Of a stretch of 64,000 nucleotides of DNA, positions 36,362-45,220 are shown one piece after another. The DNA is from an uncultured Bacteroidota bacterium (GTDB taxonomy: Bacteria > Bacteroidota > Bacteroidia > Chitinophagales > Chitinophagaceae): NCBI GenBank assembly GCA_903882805.1, contig CAIRYK010000043.1, positions 1 to 64,000 on the forward strand, given 5' to 3'. The translations under genes and the position numbers were made by a program. The notes under the pieces were generated by a model. That model saw only the letters and a program-made list of their open reading frames with translations. It was not told where the DNA came from and ran no database searches. Every line of letters begins with the position of its first letter. Position 1 is the stretch's first letter.

Positions 36362-36369
36362 CAAAACTA
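36362..36369 (-). promoter_or_regulatory. -7 promoter element of the MBOAT operon
   Basis: TAGTTTTG on the minus strand, perfect TAnnTTTG, 46 bp before the MBOAT ATG. Confidence 0.5.
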
Positions 36370-36466
36370 AGAATATTTAACTGTAAAAGAAGTCGGGCAA
36401 ACGATTTTGATGGCCATTGCTTTGAGTTTATTCCAACTTTAGGCAGTCATTATCGGCAGAACTGTT

Positions 36467-36474
36467 TACTTTTG
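36467..36474 (+). promoter_or_regulatory. -7 promoter element of the GT2 gene
   Basis: TACTTTTG, perfect TAnnTTTG, 16 bp before the ATG at 36491. Confidence 0.5.
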
Positions 36475-36490
36475 AACTTTACGCGCATAC

Positions 36491-37258
36491 ATGAATGCAA
36501 TAAAAATTAGTGTTGTTGTAATCACTTTTAATGAAGAACGCAACCTTGCAAGGTGCCTGCAATCGGTGTCGGGCATTGCTGATGAAATTGTTGTGATAGA
36601 CAGTGCCTCTACCGACAACACAGTAAGCATTGCCAGAAATCATAATGCGCGAGTAGTTCAACAGGTGTTTTTGGGCTACGGTCAGCAGAAAAACTTTGCG
36701 ACAGCGCAAGCCGCACACAACTGGATATTATCTCTTGATGCTGATGAAGAATTAACAGAAGATCTGAAAAAAAGTTTACTCGAACTCAAAAAAAACGGCC
36801 CAGCCCATAATGTTTACGAAATACCAAGAATGACCAACTACTGCGGTCAATGGATTCGGCATTGCGGCTGGTACCCTGACAGGCAAACCAGACTATACGA
36901 CCGCACTAGAGGAAAATGGGAAGAGCCTAAAGTGCACGAATATTGGCGTGCTACAAACCCCAATGACAAAAAGGGACTATTGAAAGGCGATTTGCTGCAT
37001 TACAGTTTTTCTACTATAACGGAGCACCTCAAAAAAATAGAAAAATACAGCGAGCTTGCCGCCCTGGCAGCCGTGGAAAAAGGGAAAACGGCCAGCCTGC
37101 TAAAAATAGCTGTTTCTCCAAAATGGCATTTTATCAGCGAGTATTTTCTGAAACTTGGCTTTTTAGATGGCTTTTACGGATATACTATTTGCAGATTGTC
37201 GGCTTACGCAGCGTTTATTAAATACACGAAAATAAGAATATACTCAAAAAGCAAATAG
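36491..37258 (+). CDS. Glycosyltransferase family 2 (WaaE/KdtX-like)
   Basis: 255 residues, GT-A fold. ISVVVITFNEERNLARCLQS at the N-terminus, DEIVVIDSASTDNT (about 31-44), the metal-binding LSLDADEELT (about 80-89), and WYPDRQTRLYDRTRGKW (about 129-145), a segment typical of LPS core beta-1,4-glucosyltransferases of the WaaE/KdtX group. It likely adds a sugar to LPS core. Single gene, ending before the terminator shared with ahcY. The exact donor cannot be told. Confidence 0.88.
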   Translation: MNAIKISVVVITFNEERNLARCLQSVSGIADEIVVIDSASTDNTVSIARNHNARVVQQVFLGYGQQKNFATAQAAHNWILSLDADEELTEDLKKSLLELKKNGPAHNVYEIPRMTNYCGQWIRHCGWYPDRQTRLYDRTRGKWEEPKVHEYWRATNPNDKKGLLKGDLLHYSFSTITEHLKKIEKYSELAALAAVEKGKTASLLKIAVSPKWHFISEYFLKLGFLDGFYGYTICRLSAYAAFIKYTKIRIYSKSK

Positions 37259-37300
37259 TGGTGGGCGCTGCTGAACGAATAAAACAATACTTACAAATGT

Positions 37301-37328
37301 AAAAAAGAAACCCGCCAAATGGCGGGTT
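37301..37328 (-). terminator. Intrinsic terminator of ahcY
   Basis: 8-bp GC-rich stem (37309-37316 with 37321-37328), 4-nt loop, with a T-rich tail on the minus strand (complement of 37301-37308). It may also slow the GT2 transcript. Confidence 0.8.
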
Positions 37329-37360
37329 CTTCATTATAATGATTTACAGTATACTACTGA

Positions 37361-38689
37361 TTAATAACGGTACATATCGCTCTTGTATGGACCTTCCTTA
37401 GGTATACCCAAGTATTCAGCTTGTTCAGTTGTCAGTTCGTCAAGAACTACGCCAACTTTTGCAAGGTGCAAACGCGCCACTTTTTCATCGAGGTGCTTAG
37501 GCAATACATAAACTTTATTTTCGTATTTGCTGTGGTTCAACCAAAGCTCCAATTGAGCCAAAGTTTGGTTGGTGAATGAGTTACTCATTACGAAACTTGG
37601 GTGACCAGTAGCGCAACCGAGGTTAACCAAACGTCCTTCAGCCAATACGATAACGTCTTTACCGTCGATAGTGTACATATCAACCTGTGGTTTGATAGTA
37701 TCCTTAGTAGAACCATAAGCTTCGTTCAACCAAGCCATATCGATTTCGATATCGAAGTGACCGATGTTACAAACGATAGCCTTGTCTTTCATTGCACGGA
37801 AATGAGCTTCAGTGATCAGGTCTCGGCAACCAGAAGCAGTAACAACTATGTCAGCTTCTTTAACTGCGTCGATCATTTTCTTCACTTCAAAACCGTCCAT
37901 TGAAGCCTGCAAAGCGCAGATTGGATCGATTTCAGTTACAATTACACGAGCGCCAGCGCCACGCAAAGAAAGCGCAGAACCTTTACCTACATCGCCATAA
38001 CCGCCTACAACTGCTACTTTACCAGCCATCATAACATCGGTAGCGCGACGGATCGCATCAACCAGACTTTCTTGGCAACCATATTTGTTATCGAACTTAG
38101 ATTTTGTAACTGAGTCGTTAACATTGATTGCTGGCATTGGCAAAGTACCTTTAGCCATTCTCTCGTACAAACGGTGAACGCCTGTAGTAGTTTCTTCACT
38201 CAGGCCTTTGATATGCTGAATAAGCTCTGGATATTTATCCAAAACAGTATTAGTAAGGTCGCCGCCGTCATCAAGAATCATATTCAACGGACGATCTTCG
38301 CTACCAAAGAACAAAGTTTGTTCGATGCACCAATCAGCTTCTTCCAAAGACTGACCTTTCCATGCAAAAACACCAATACCTGCCGCTGCGATAGCCGCTG
38401 CTGCGTGGTCTTGAGTTGAAAAAATGTTGCATGAGCTCCAGCGAACTTCAGCGCCTAACTCAACCAGCGTTTCAATAAGAACTGCTGTTTGAATTGTCAT
38501 GTGCAGACAACCTGCAATGCGCGCACCGCTCAAAGGCTTTTGTGCTCCATATTCTGCGCGTACCGCCATAAGACCTGGCATCTCAGCTTCAGCCAGCCTG
38601 ATCTCTTTCCTACCCCACTCTGCAAGACTGATGTCCTTTACCTGGTAAGGCAATTTAAAGTCTATTTTAGAACTCGTCATCGTACTCAT
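37361..38689 (-). CDS. ahcY: Adenosylhomocysteinase (SAH hydrolase)
   Basis: NAD-dependent hydrolysis of S-adenosylhomocysteine to homocysteine and adenosine. 442 residues. Substrate region with [19 protein letters not shown] [17 protein letters not shown] (about 80-96), catalytic-region [16 protein letters not shown] (about 195-210), NAD-binding [20 protein letters not shown] (about 235-254) and the C-terminal Lys-Tyr pair in YKSDMYRY that completes a neighbouring subunit's NAD site. No riboswitch-like structure is visible upstream; a TAACTTTG promoter element is. It recycles the SAM cycle that the riboswitch-controlled genes at 62-64 kb feed. Confidence 0.97.
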   Translation of the reverse strand: MSTMTSSKIDFKLPYQVKDISLAEWGRKEIRLAEAEMPGLMAVRAEYGAQKPLSGARIAGCLHMTIQTAVLIETLVELGAEVRWSSCNIFSTQDHAAAAIAAAGIGVFAWKGQSLEEADWCIEQTLFFGSEDRPLNMILDDGGDLTNTVLDKYPELIQHIKGLSEETTTGVHRLYERMAKGTLPMPAINVNDSVTKSKFDNKYGCQESLVDAIRRATDVMMAGKVAVVGGYGDVGKGSALSLRGAGARVIVTEIDPICALQASMDGFEVKKMIDAVKEADIVVTASGCRDLITEAHFRAMKDKAIVCNIGHFDIEIDMAWLNEAYGSTKDTIKPQVDMYTIDGKDVIVLAEGRLVNLGCATGHPSFVMSNSFTNQTLAQLELWLNHSKYENKVYVLPKHLDEKVARLHLAKVGVVLDELTTEQAEYLGIPKEGPYKSDMYRY

Positions 38690-38715
38690 ATGTGATTTTT
38701 GTTAAAAAATTTGGG

Positions 38716-38723
38716 CAAAGTTA
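38716..38723 (-). promoter_or_regulatory. -7 promoter element of ahcY
   Basis: TAACTTTG on the minus strand, perfect TAnnTTTG, 26 bp before the ATG. Confidence 0.55.
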
Positions 38724-38820
38724 GGAATTCGGCGGTAAAAAACATTATCAAAATGACAAAATTTCTATAAATAATATAGATAGGGCTATCGGATTAAAAC
38801 GCCCAATAACCACAATGATA

Positions 38821-39177
38821 TCAATGAAAGGCTTCGAGAAAATGAACTATTTCCCTGGGACTTCCACTTTCTAACAGTATACTAATCACATCGTAACGTA
38901 TATCTCTATATTGTCTGTTTTCATTTGCATACACAGCGGCGGCAGCCTTCAAGTTTTTTTGCTTCCTTTTATCCACCATCTCCTCCGGAAATGCAAAATC
39001 GTAGCTCGATCGTGTTTTTATTTCTACTATTACTAGCGTTCCTTTATCGTCGGCAATGATATCTATTTCTTTTTTGCCTGCCCGCCAGTTTCGGTTGAGT
39101 ATCGTATACCCTTTATTCAATAAAAAGTCAGCAGCAATTTGTTCGCCGTTTGTACCAATTATATTATGTTTGGCCAT
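38821..39177 (-). CDS. YraN family (UPF0102) endonuclease-like protein
   Basis: 118 residues from the ATG at 39177. Start MAKHNIIGTNGEQIAADFLLNKGYTILNRN is typical. Restriction-endonuclease-like core: Glu in GKKEIDIIADDKGTLVIVEIKTRS supplies the (E)xD...ExK metal-binding set (about 43-61). The family is thought to act in DNA processing, but its role is not established. An upstream TTG-type extension would add 20 Phe/Tyr-rich residues and is unlikely. It lies alone between ahcY and the isomerase gene. Confidence 0.9.
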   Translation of the reverse strand: MAKHNIIGTNGEQIAADFLLNKGYTILNRNWRAGKKEIDIIADDKGTLVIVEIKTRSSYDFAFPEEMVDKRKQKNLKAAAAVYANENRQYRDIRYDVISILLESGSPREIVHFLEAFH

Positions 39178-39266
39178 TGAAAAATAAAAATAGTAGTAAA
39201 ACACGAAACAGCTACAATTTTTAGTGAAATCACTCAATCAAAATTCTGCGCCTAAAAAGTATTGCA

Positions 39267-39274
39267 TAGCTTTG
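39267..39274 (+). promoter_or_regulatory. -7 promoter element of the isomerase gene
   Basis: TAGCTTTG, perfect TAnnTTTG, 35 bp before the ATG at 39310; it overlaps or follows an upstream in-frame start at 39262 and so rejects it. Confidence 0.55.
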
Positions 39275-39309
39275 TGCACTCTGACTGGCTAAAATCAAAC
39301 AAATACCCG

Positions 39310-40296
39310 ATGAAAAAATTAGTGCTTGACTTTCCCAACCAACTTCAAGAAGCGTTAATCATAGGCAAACACCACAAATTCACTGCTTCAGCAGATAAAA
39401 AATTCAGCAATGTAGTTGTTACAGGCCTTGGCGGCTCCGGAATAGGCGCATCAATTGTTCAGAATTTTGTTTTCGATAAATTGGAGCTTCCTTTCGTAGT
39501 CAATAAGGATTATTTCATTCCGGCATTCGTTAATAAACACAGTCTGGTTATTGTTTGTTCTTATTCCGGCAATACAGAAGAGACTTTGATGGCAATGCAT
39601 CAGGCTATTGAGGCTAAGGCCACAATTGTTTGTATAACTTCTGGCGGCGCAATCGCCGCTTTGGCCGACAAAGAAAATCTCGATTGCATTTTAGTACCCG
39701 GCGGTATGCCGCCGCGTGCTTGTCTGGGGTATTCTTTGGTACAAATATTATTTACACTTGCACATTTCGGTCTGCTTAACAACGATTTCGAAAAGCAGAT
39801 AACAGCTGCTGTGCACCAATTAAGAGAAAGTTCGGAACAGATACAAGAAAAGGCGACAGCATTATCAAAGGCAATATTTGGCAAGCTGCCCATTGTTTAT
39901 GCATCTTCGTTCTATGAAGGCGTTGCTGTTCGTTTCAGACAACAACTGAATGAAAACAGCAAAATGCTGGGCTGGCAAGGCGTAATACCGGAAATGAACC
40001 ACAATGAACTGGTAGGCTGGCGGGACAACGCAGACGATAAGGTAGTTATTTTATTAAGAAATACTGACGACTTCGAGCGTGTGCAAACCAGAATGGAAAT
40101 TAACAAACAAGTATTTGAAAAACACACCTCAAATATCATTGAAATATACTCTGAAGGCAATTCCTACTTTGAAAAAGCTTTCTACCTCATTCACATTACC
40201 GATTGGATTTCGGTGATTCTCGCCGACCTGCGCCAACTCGACGCAACAGAGGTTAATGTAATAGACTTTTTGAAAAGCTCGCTGGCAAAAGGTTAG
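39310..40296 (+). CDS. Bifunctional phosphoglucose/phosphomannose isomerase
   Basis: 328 residues with two SIS domains. First: VVTGLGGSGIGASIVQNF (about 36-53) and VCSYSGNTEETLMAMHQA (about 85-102), the phosphosugar-binding Ser-rich loop. Second: C-terminal region with IPEMNHNELVGW (about 220-231), containing the catalytic Glu, and the final helices with a His-Ile-Thr segment. It interconverts fructose-6-P with glucose-6-P and mannose-6-P. This type is known from archaea and is common in Bacteroidota. The ATG at 39310 is chosen because the promoter element lies upstream of it and downstream of the alternative start. Confidence 0.92.
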   Translation: MKKLVLDFPNQLQEALIIGKHHKFTASADKKFSNVVVTGLGGSGIGASIVQNFVFDKLELPFVVNKDYFIPAFVNKHSLVIVCSYSGNTEETLMAMHQAIEAKATIVCITSGGAIAALADKENLDCILVPGGMPPRACLGYSLVQILFTLAHFGLLNNDFEKQITAAVHQLRESSEQIQEKATALSKAIFGKLPIVYASSFYEGVAVRFRQQLNENSKMLGWQGVIPEMNHNELVGWRDNADDKVVILLRNTDDFERVQTRMEINKQVFEKHTSNIIEIYSEGNSYFEKAFYLIHITDWISVILADLRQLDATEVNVIDFLKSSLAKG

Positions 40297-40318
40297 TCGC
40301 CATAAGCATTCAAATTAT

Positions 40319-40357
40319 AAGAGCCATATTTGCAGAACGCATATGGCTCTTTTTTTA
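40319..40357 (+). terminator. Intrinsic terminator after the isomerase gene
   Basis: 11-bp perfect stem (40319-40329 with 40341-40351), 11-nt loop, followed by a run of T. Confidence 0.9.
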
Positions 40358-40545
40358 TCAGCAAGATTTTATAACTGTACCAATACCAACATAAAGCCTG
40401 ATTTTGCCGTCTTTACAAGCACACTTCTCGCTTTCGATACGGTTTAACGGTAAATGCATCCATAAAAGATGAGTCGAAATATTTGAGAACAGCGATCAAC
40501 GTTATTACACATAATTACAAATGCGCCAAATTCAGCAACTTTAAT

Positions 40546-40553
40546 TACTTTTG
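40546..40553 (+). promoter_or_regulatory. -7 promoter element of the methyltransferase operon
   Basis: TACTTTTG, perfect TAnnTTTG, implying a leader of about 95 nt before the ATG at 40655. Confidence 0.45.
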
Positions 40554-40654
40554 AAACTTAACAATACCCTTATCTGGTAGCGCTTTATTTTGCGCCCTAT
40601 CCAAAACGAGGGATATTAATTTTTTAATTCTTTTACAAACGTTTTTTAACAACA

Positions 40655-41356
40655 ATGAATCGTTCGATAACAAATGCCATAAGGCATGTAATGGATAACT
40701 GGCTTCCGCCTGCTATTAGAGATGCCCGCTGGTTTATGTACCCATTCTTTTACATCTGGTTTAAAGGAAAGAATATAAAGCTGTATATGGACTTTAAAGA
40801 CATAGCTTATGATCTTACCGAAGAAGAATTTACTGAGATATACCGTAATATAGATAGTCTTGCATACGACAGGCCTACCGACATGAATATGCCGAGTATT
40901 AAGTATCTGGTTGAAAACATTGACAAGTCGGCTAAAACACTGCTTGATGTTGGTTGCGGTCGCGGATTTTTGCTTAATTACATAGGCGAGCATACTAATC
41001 TTGAAACAACGGGTTGTGATTTGTATGATGAGGTAGCAACCCTCAAAAAGGCTACATACAAAAGAGGTACGATCTATAAACTACCTTTCGAGGATAACGC
41101 ATTCGACGTTGTTACCTGTTCTCATACTATAGAGCATCTCAGAGAGTTGCCGGGAGCTATTGCAGAATTGAAAAGAGTTGCCAAAAAGCAATTGTTTATC
41201 GTAACGCCGTGCCAGCGCTATTATTTTTATACGCTCGACCATCACCTTAACTTCTACCCTATTGCCGCCTACTTACAAAAAGAAATAAACATTAAATCAA
41301 ATGTTTGTGTGAATATTCAAGGCGACTGGGTGTATGTTGGCCAGCTAAACAAATAA
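40655..41356 (+). CDS. Class I SAM-dependent methyltransferase
   Basis: 233 residues. SAM-binding motif I LLDVGCGRGFLLNYIG (about 94-109), post-I acidic TTGCDLYDE, and motif IV-like FDVVTCSHTIEHL (about 149-161), the Methyltransf_11 pattern. The N-terminal 70 residues with WFMYPFFYIWFKG are hydrophobic and may touch the membrane. The substrate is unknown; the next gene 60 bp downstream is a glycosyltransferase fusion, so a glycan or lipid-linked sugar is plausible. Likely the first gene of a three-gene operon ending at 44953. Confidence 0.85.
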   Translation: MNRSITNAIRHVMDNWLPPAIRDARWFMYPFFYIWFKGKNIKLYMDFKDIAYDLTEEEFTEIYRNIDSLAYDRPTDMNMPSIKYLVENIDKSAKTLLDVGCGRGFLLNYIGEHTNLETTGCDLYDEVATLKKATYKRGTIYKLPFEDNAFDVVTCSHTIEHLRELPGAIAELKRVAKKQLFIVTPCQRYYFYTLDHHLNFYPIAAYLQKEINIKSNVCVNIQGDWVYVGQLNK

Positions 41357-41415
41357 TACTACACCTAACTATTTTCTACTAACCCATACAAATTACAGAC
41401 GCTACTTCCGGAACT

Positions 41416-44223
41416 ATGTTATTATCATTAGTAATACCTTGCTACAACGAATCGTCCCGTATTGACCTGATGCTTCAGGGGCTTGCCGAATTTGAAGAAA
41501 AATGGAAAGGTGATTATGAAGTAATAATTGTAGACGATGGCAGCAAAGACGATACAGCAACCAAAGCGCAGCAAGCGATAGATAGTAAATATGCAGCGCT
41601 CAAGCAAAAAGTAAAAATTCACCGCCTTGATGTAAATGCAGGTAAGGGCGGCGCTTTGAAAAAAGGAGTTAGTCTGGCTGAAGGCGACTACATACTAACG
41701 CTGGATGCAGATATGTCGACAAGGCCAACAGAATTACTGAATTGGCTGAAAAGAGATAAGAACTTATTTGTAGGGCACAATACCATTTATATAGGCGCTC
41801 GCAAACACGACGAAGGGAACGTTACAGCCTTGAAAAGCAGAAAACTCATTGGAGGCATCTTCAACGGTATTGTTCAGGCATTCACATCACTGCAGCTTAA
41901 AGACACGCAATGCGGTTTTAAATTGTATCCTCAGAAAGCGGCGAAAATGCTTTTTGAAAAGCTACAAAGCCGCGGCTGGGAACATGATGTAGAGCTGCTA
42001 TATACTGCCGACCTTAATAAGCTGAGTATTGTAGAAATGCCTATAAACTGGGTAAATCAGCCAGAAAGCAAGGTTAATATTTTCAAAGACTCTATAATGA
42101 TGCTGCTCGGGGTATTATCTATATCTTTCAGAGTAACGCAACAAGCGCCGCCAGAACAAAGGAACCCTATAATATACCGCGCGTTATTTAATATTCTTGC
42201 AGCAGCGCTGCTTATAGCAATGCCGTTAATGAGCTTTCAGTTTGCTATTACAGGCGACGAACACTGGCATTTTGACTATGGTAATAGTATTTGGGGCTAT
42301 TTCTTTGATGGCGACACATCGGCGCAAACAGCCACGTCTGGTATACAGTATTATGGCGGTATTTTCGACTTCCTCACTACCCTGCTTTTTCACCTTACTG
42401 GCGCCGACCATTATACAACTATGCACTTTGTAAATGCGTTTGTTGGGGCTATAGGTATTATATATGCCGGTAAACTGGCGAAATTTTTAGGCGGCTGGAA
42501 TACCGGTTTGCTTACAATGTTATTGCTCATTTTCTCGCCAAGCTGGTTTGGACACAATTTTGCCAACCCTAAGGATATACCATTTTCGGTAGGTTATACG
42601 GCCGGGCTTTATTTTATATTGCTTTTTCTTGATGCGCTACCTAACCCTAAACCCAAACATGTTATTGGCCTGATATGCAGCATTGGGTGGGCCATGGGCG
42701 TGCGTATCGGCGGCTTATTACTTATCGGTTACCTGGTCATGTTTATTGGCATCTTCTCCATGTTCACCGGGCAATTGAAAGCTGTAATCAAATTTAGCAT
42801 TGTAAAGCAAATCGTAATAATTGGCGCTGCAGGATACCTGATCGCAATTATTTTTTGGCCGTATGCACATCTGGGCATTGTATCAAAGCCAATGGAAACG
42901 CTGAAAGTTATGTCAAACTTCTTTGTGAACATTGGAATGCTCTATGAAGGAAAGAAAATACTTAGTAATCAGGTTCCGTGGTATTATATACCCAAGTATA
43001 TCCTTTATACAGCCCCTCTTGTAGTGCTTGCTGGTTTTGTTATTAGTAGTCTTAATCTCGCTGTGGTGTTCAAGCACAAGAAAAGAATGCTGCTGTATTC
43101 TCTATTTATTCTGTTTGCCATAATATTTCCTGTTTTCTACGCTATATACAAAAAATCGTCGCTATACGATGGTTGGCGTCACTTCCTGTTTGTTTATCCT
43201 CCCTTGGTGGTATTGGCAGCTATTGGCTGGACAAGCCTGCTAAAGGTTAAAAACGCAGGTATGAGGTATGGCACTATTGCTATTATTGCTTTTGGCGTTT
43301 TCTTACCTGCAAAGTTTGCCATAGCCTATCACCCATTCGAATCGTTGTACTACAACGAAATAGCCGGCGGACTGAAAAGCATGTATGGCAAGTACGAAAC
43401 CGATTACTATATGCTGGGTATAAAACCCGCAAGCGATTGGCTGGTAAAAAACGAACATTTGGAAAGCAAAAACGTTATTGTTGCCACCAACTGTACTTTT
43501 CCGTTGCAAGCTTATTATTTAGACAGAAAAAATATTTCAATAGCCTACGTTCGTTATTATGAGCGTTACGGTAAAGATTGGGACTATTGCATCGTGTTTT
43601 CAAGGTTTGTAGACGGCAGTCAATTAACCACCAATAACTGGCCACCTAAAGAAACCATTCATACAATAGATGTAGACGGCGTGCCTGTAGCTGCTATAAT
43701 GAAGCGGAAAACAAAGAAAGACTTTGCCGGATTTGAACTGATGAAGGCGAAGAAAATTCCGGAAGCTAAGGCTATGTTCCTGGCTTCATTGCAGGAATAT
43801 CCGGAAAACGATCTGGTATGGGAAGCAATGGTAGAAATATATGCGAGCGAGGGTAATGCCGATAGCGCCATGTATGCCGCCAACAGGAACTTGCAATACT
43901 ATCCCGGAAATGTGAACCTGTATCAGATGATGGGTAACATATATCTAAAAACGCAAAGGCCTGATAGCGCAATTAAACTCTATAACAATCTGGCTAAGTA
44001 CAATCCAGGATACGCTCATTTTTTCCTCGCCTATACTTATGCCACTATGGGTAATGCGCCTATGGCATTTAACGAGATAGATGCTGCAATAGCCGCCGAT
44101 CCATATAATGGACAAGCTTATAAATTAGGAATGCAAATTGCTCAGCAGACCAAAAATGCTTCTAAACTCGATGAATACGGAGAAAAAGAGCGTTTAGCGT
44201 TCCCTGAACCGGAAGAAAAGTAA
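41416..44223 (+). CDS. Three-part fusion: GT2 glycosyltransferase, GT-C membrane domain, TPR repeats
   Basis: 935 residues. About 1-235 is a GT-A domain of the dolichyl-phosphate-glucose/undecaprenyl-phosphate-sugar synthase type: LVIPCYNESSRIDLML, VIIVDDGSKDDTA, GKGGALKKGV, LTLDADMSTRP and TQCGFKLY. About 252-650 is a polytopic membrane part with GDEHWHFDYGNSIW (Asp281-Glu282 in the first loop), as in GT-C/PMT enzymes. About 770-935 has TPR-like repeats (for example EAKAMFLASLQEYPENDLVW, DSAIKLYNNLAKYNPGYAHF). One polypeptide could thus both charge a polyprenyl phosphate with sugar and transfer that sugar outside the membrane; this reading is inference. The acceptor is unknown. Confidence 0.88.
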   Translation: MLLSLVIPCYNESSRIDLMLQGLAEFEEKWKGDYEVIIVDDGSKDDTATKAQQAIDSKYAALKQKVKIHRLDVNAGKGGALKKGVSLAEGDYILTLDADMSTRPTELLNWLKRDKNLFVGHNTIYIGARKHDEGNVTALKSRKLIGGIFNGIVQAFTSLQLKDTQCGFKLYPQKAAKMLFEKLQSRGWEHDVELLYTADLNKLSIVEMPINWVNQPESKVNIFKDSIMMLLGVLSISFRVTQQAPPEQRNPIIYRALFNILAAALLIAMPLMSFQFAITGDEHWHFDYGNSIWGYFFDGDTSAQTATSGIQYYGGIFDFLTTLLFHLTGADHYTTMHFVNAFVGAIGIIYAGKLAKFLGGWNTGLLTMLLLIFSPSWFGHNFANPKDIPFSVGYTAGLYFILLFLDALPNPKPKHVIGLICSIGWAMGVRIGGLLLIGYLVMFIGIFSMFTGQLKAVIKFSIVKQIVIIGAAGYLIAIIFWPYAHLGIVSKPMETLKVMSNFFVNIGMLYEGKKILSNQVPWYYIPKYILYTAPLVVLAGFVISSLNLAVVFKHKKRMLLYSLFILFAIIFPVFYAIYKKSSLYDGWRHFLFVYPPLVVLAAIGWTSLLKVKNAGMRYGTIAIIAFGVFLPAKFAIAYHPFESLYYNEIAGGLKSMYGKYETDYYMLGIKPASDWLVKNEHLESKNVIVATNCTFPLQAYYLDRKNISIAYVRYYERYGKDWDYCIVFSRFVDGSQLTTNNWPPKETIHTIDVDGVPVAAIMKRKTKKDFAGFELMKAKKIPEAKAMFLASLQEYPENDLVWEAMVEIYASEGNADSAMYAANRNLQYYPGNVNLYQMMGNIYLKTQRPDSAIKLYNNLAKYNPGYAHFFLAYTYATMGNAPMAFNEIDAAIAADPYNGQAYKLGMQIAQQTKNASKLDEYGEKERLAFPEPEEK

Positions 44224-44263
44224 TGTAGTACAAAAGAATAATCGCCGAAAAAATAGACAGACA

Positions 44264-44953
44264 ATGGTAACAGCCAACAAAATACTGCGCGATTGCTGTC
44301 TGAAACTAATGATATTAGTTGGCGCTGTTATTACTTCACCTTCTGCTTCTGCCCAAACTTATACAGGCGATTATGAGGTGGCCTTGAGCTACGGCATGTA
44401 TTCCGGCACCGAAGTGTTCAGTATGAAATATGCCTATGGACTGTATGATAACGGAGGTTACAGATTTGGCCAATACACACAGACAGGGCACACTGGTTGC
44501 GTTTTTGGGAGTCTAAAATACTATATTTCTAATCGTACTGCCGTGGGACTTACCCTGGGAATACAACAGATGTCGTATAGCTATATAAACGATGGTCCTA
44601 TTTTCTACTATCACGATTTTACAACTAAAGCTACAATCACCACTTTAGCAATTGAAATAAAGCGCATATACTCTGCTGTAAATCACAAACGCTATCAACT
44701 ATATGGCTTAGGTTGTCTCGGCGCAAGATATATGTATGAAAATCAAACTCCGGGCCAGGAATACAATATGCTACCCCGTTTTTTTATCAATTCGCAGCTA
44801 TCGCCATTATGTGTCAGATTTGGAGGCAATTTAGGTGGTTTTGTTGAATTGGGATTTGGCTGTAAAGGAATAATAAATGGTGGATTATCCTACCAGTTCT
44901 GGAACAAAAGTTCGCTAAACCATGGCTATTTTGCACCCGAAACAACACAATAA
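44264..44953 (+). CDS. Small outer-membrane barrel-like hypothetical protein
   Basis: 229 residues with a signal peptide (hydrophobic 12-27, cut near SASAQ about residue 31). Mature part is rich in Tyr/Gly and alternating strands (YEVALSYGMYSGTEVFSMKY, GLTLGIQQMSY), fitting an 8-10-stranded outer-membrane barrel, though the C-terminus HGYFAPETTQ lacks the usual terminal aromatic residue. Located 40 bp after the glycosyltransferase fusion, probably the last gene of that operon. No family recognised. Confidence 0.65.
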   Translation: MVTANKILRDCCLKLMILVGAVITSPSASAQTYTGDYEVALSYGMYSGTEVFSMKYAYGLYDNGGYRFGQYTQTGHTGCVFGSLKYYISNRTAVGLTLGIQQMSYSYINDGPIFYYHDFTTKATITTLAIEIKRIYSAVNHKRYQLYGLGCLGARYMYENQTPGQEYNMLPRFFINSQLSPLCVRFGGNLGGFVELGFGCKGIINGGLSYQFWNKSSLNHGYFAPETTQ

Positions 44954-45192
44954 TGTATCTTAAAACTATATCCCTAATAATGCAGTAATGCAGATCATCA
45001 GTTTAGTTATTGCAACAGTGTATTCCGTTTTGATTAAAATGTTGCTGTTGTTTTGATCAATATTTTGGGAATATTGCTTTTACCAAAAATCTACTGGCGT
45101 TGTTGATTCAAAACTCCAAACAAGCCTATAAAATAGCTATTAATAATTCATACCTTCAAAGCGCTACGCCATACATTGTCGTAGTACAACCC

Positions 45193-45200
45193 TATATTTG
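45193..45200 (+). promoter_or_regulatory. -7 promoter element of the AAA-WYL pair
   Basis: TATATTTG, perfect TAnnTTTG, 20 bp before the ATG at 45221. A TTG lies 14 bp upstream, closer than usual. Confidence 0.5.
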
Positions 45201-45220
45201 CAACAAAATCACCGTACTTT

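Larger units (their letters stand above)
40297..40654 (+). other. Intergenic region between isomerase and methyltransferase genes
   Basis: 358 bp. It holds the isomerase terminator (40319-40357) and a TACTTTTG element (40546-40553). The stretch between them is A/T-rich with no open frame of note, repeat or RNA-like structure that I can support. Confidence 0.6.

Noticed and set aside
45012-45050. GCAACAG/CTGTTG hairpin upstream of the AAA-ATPase gene
   Set aside because: Only six base pairs with a long loop; not distinguishable from chance as a terminator.
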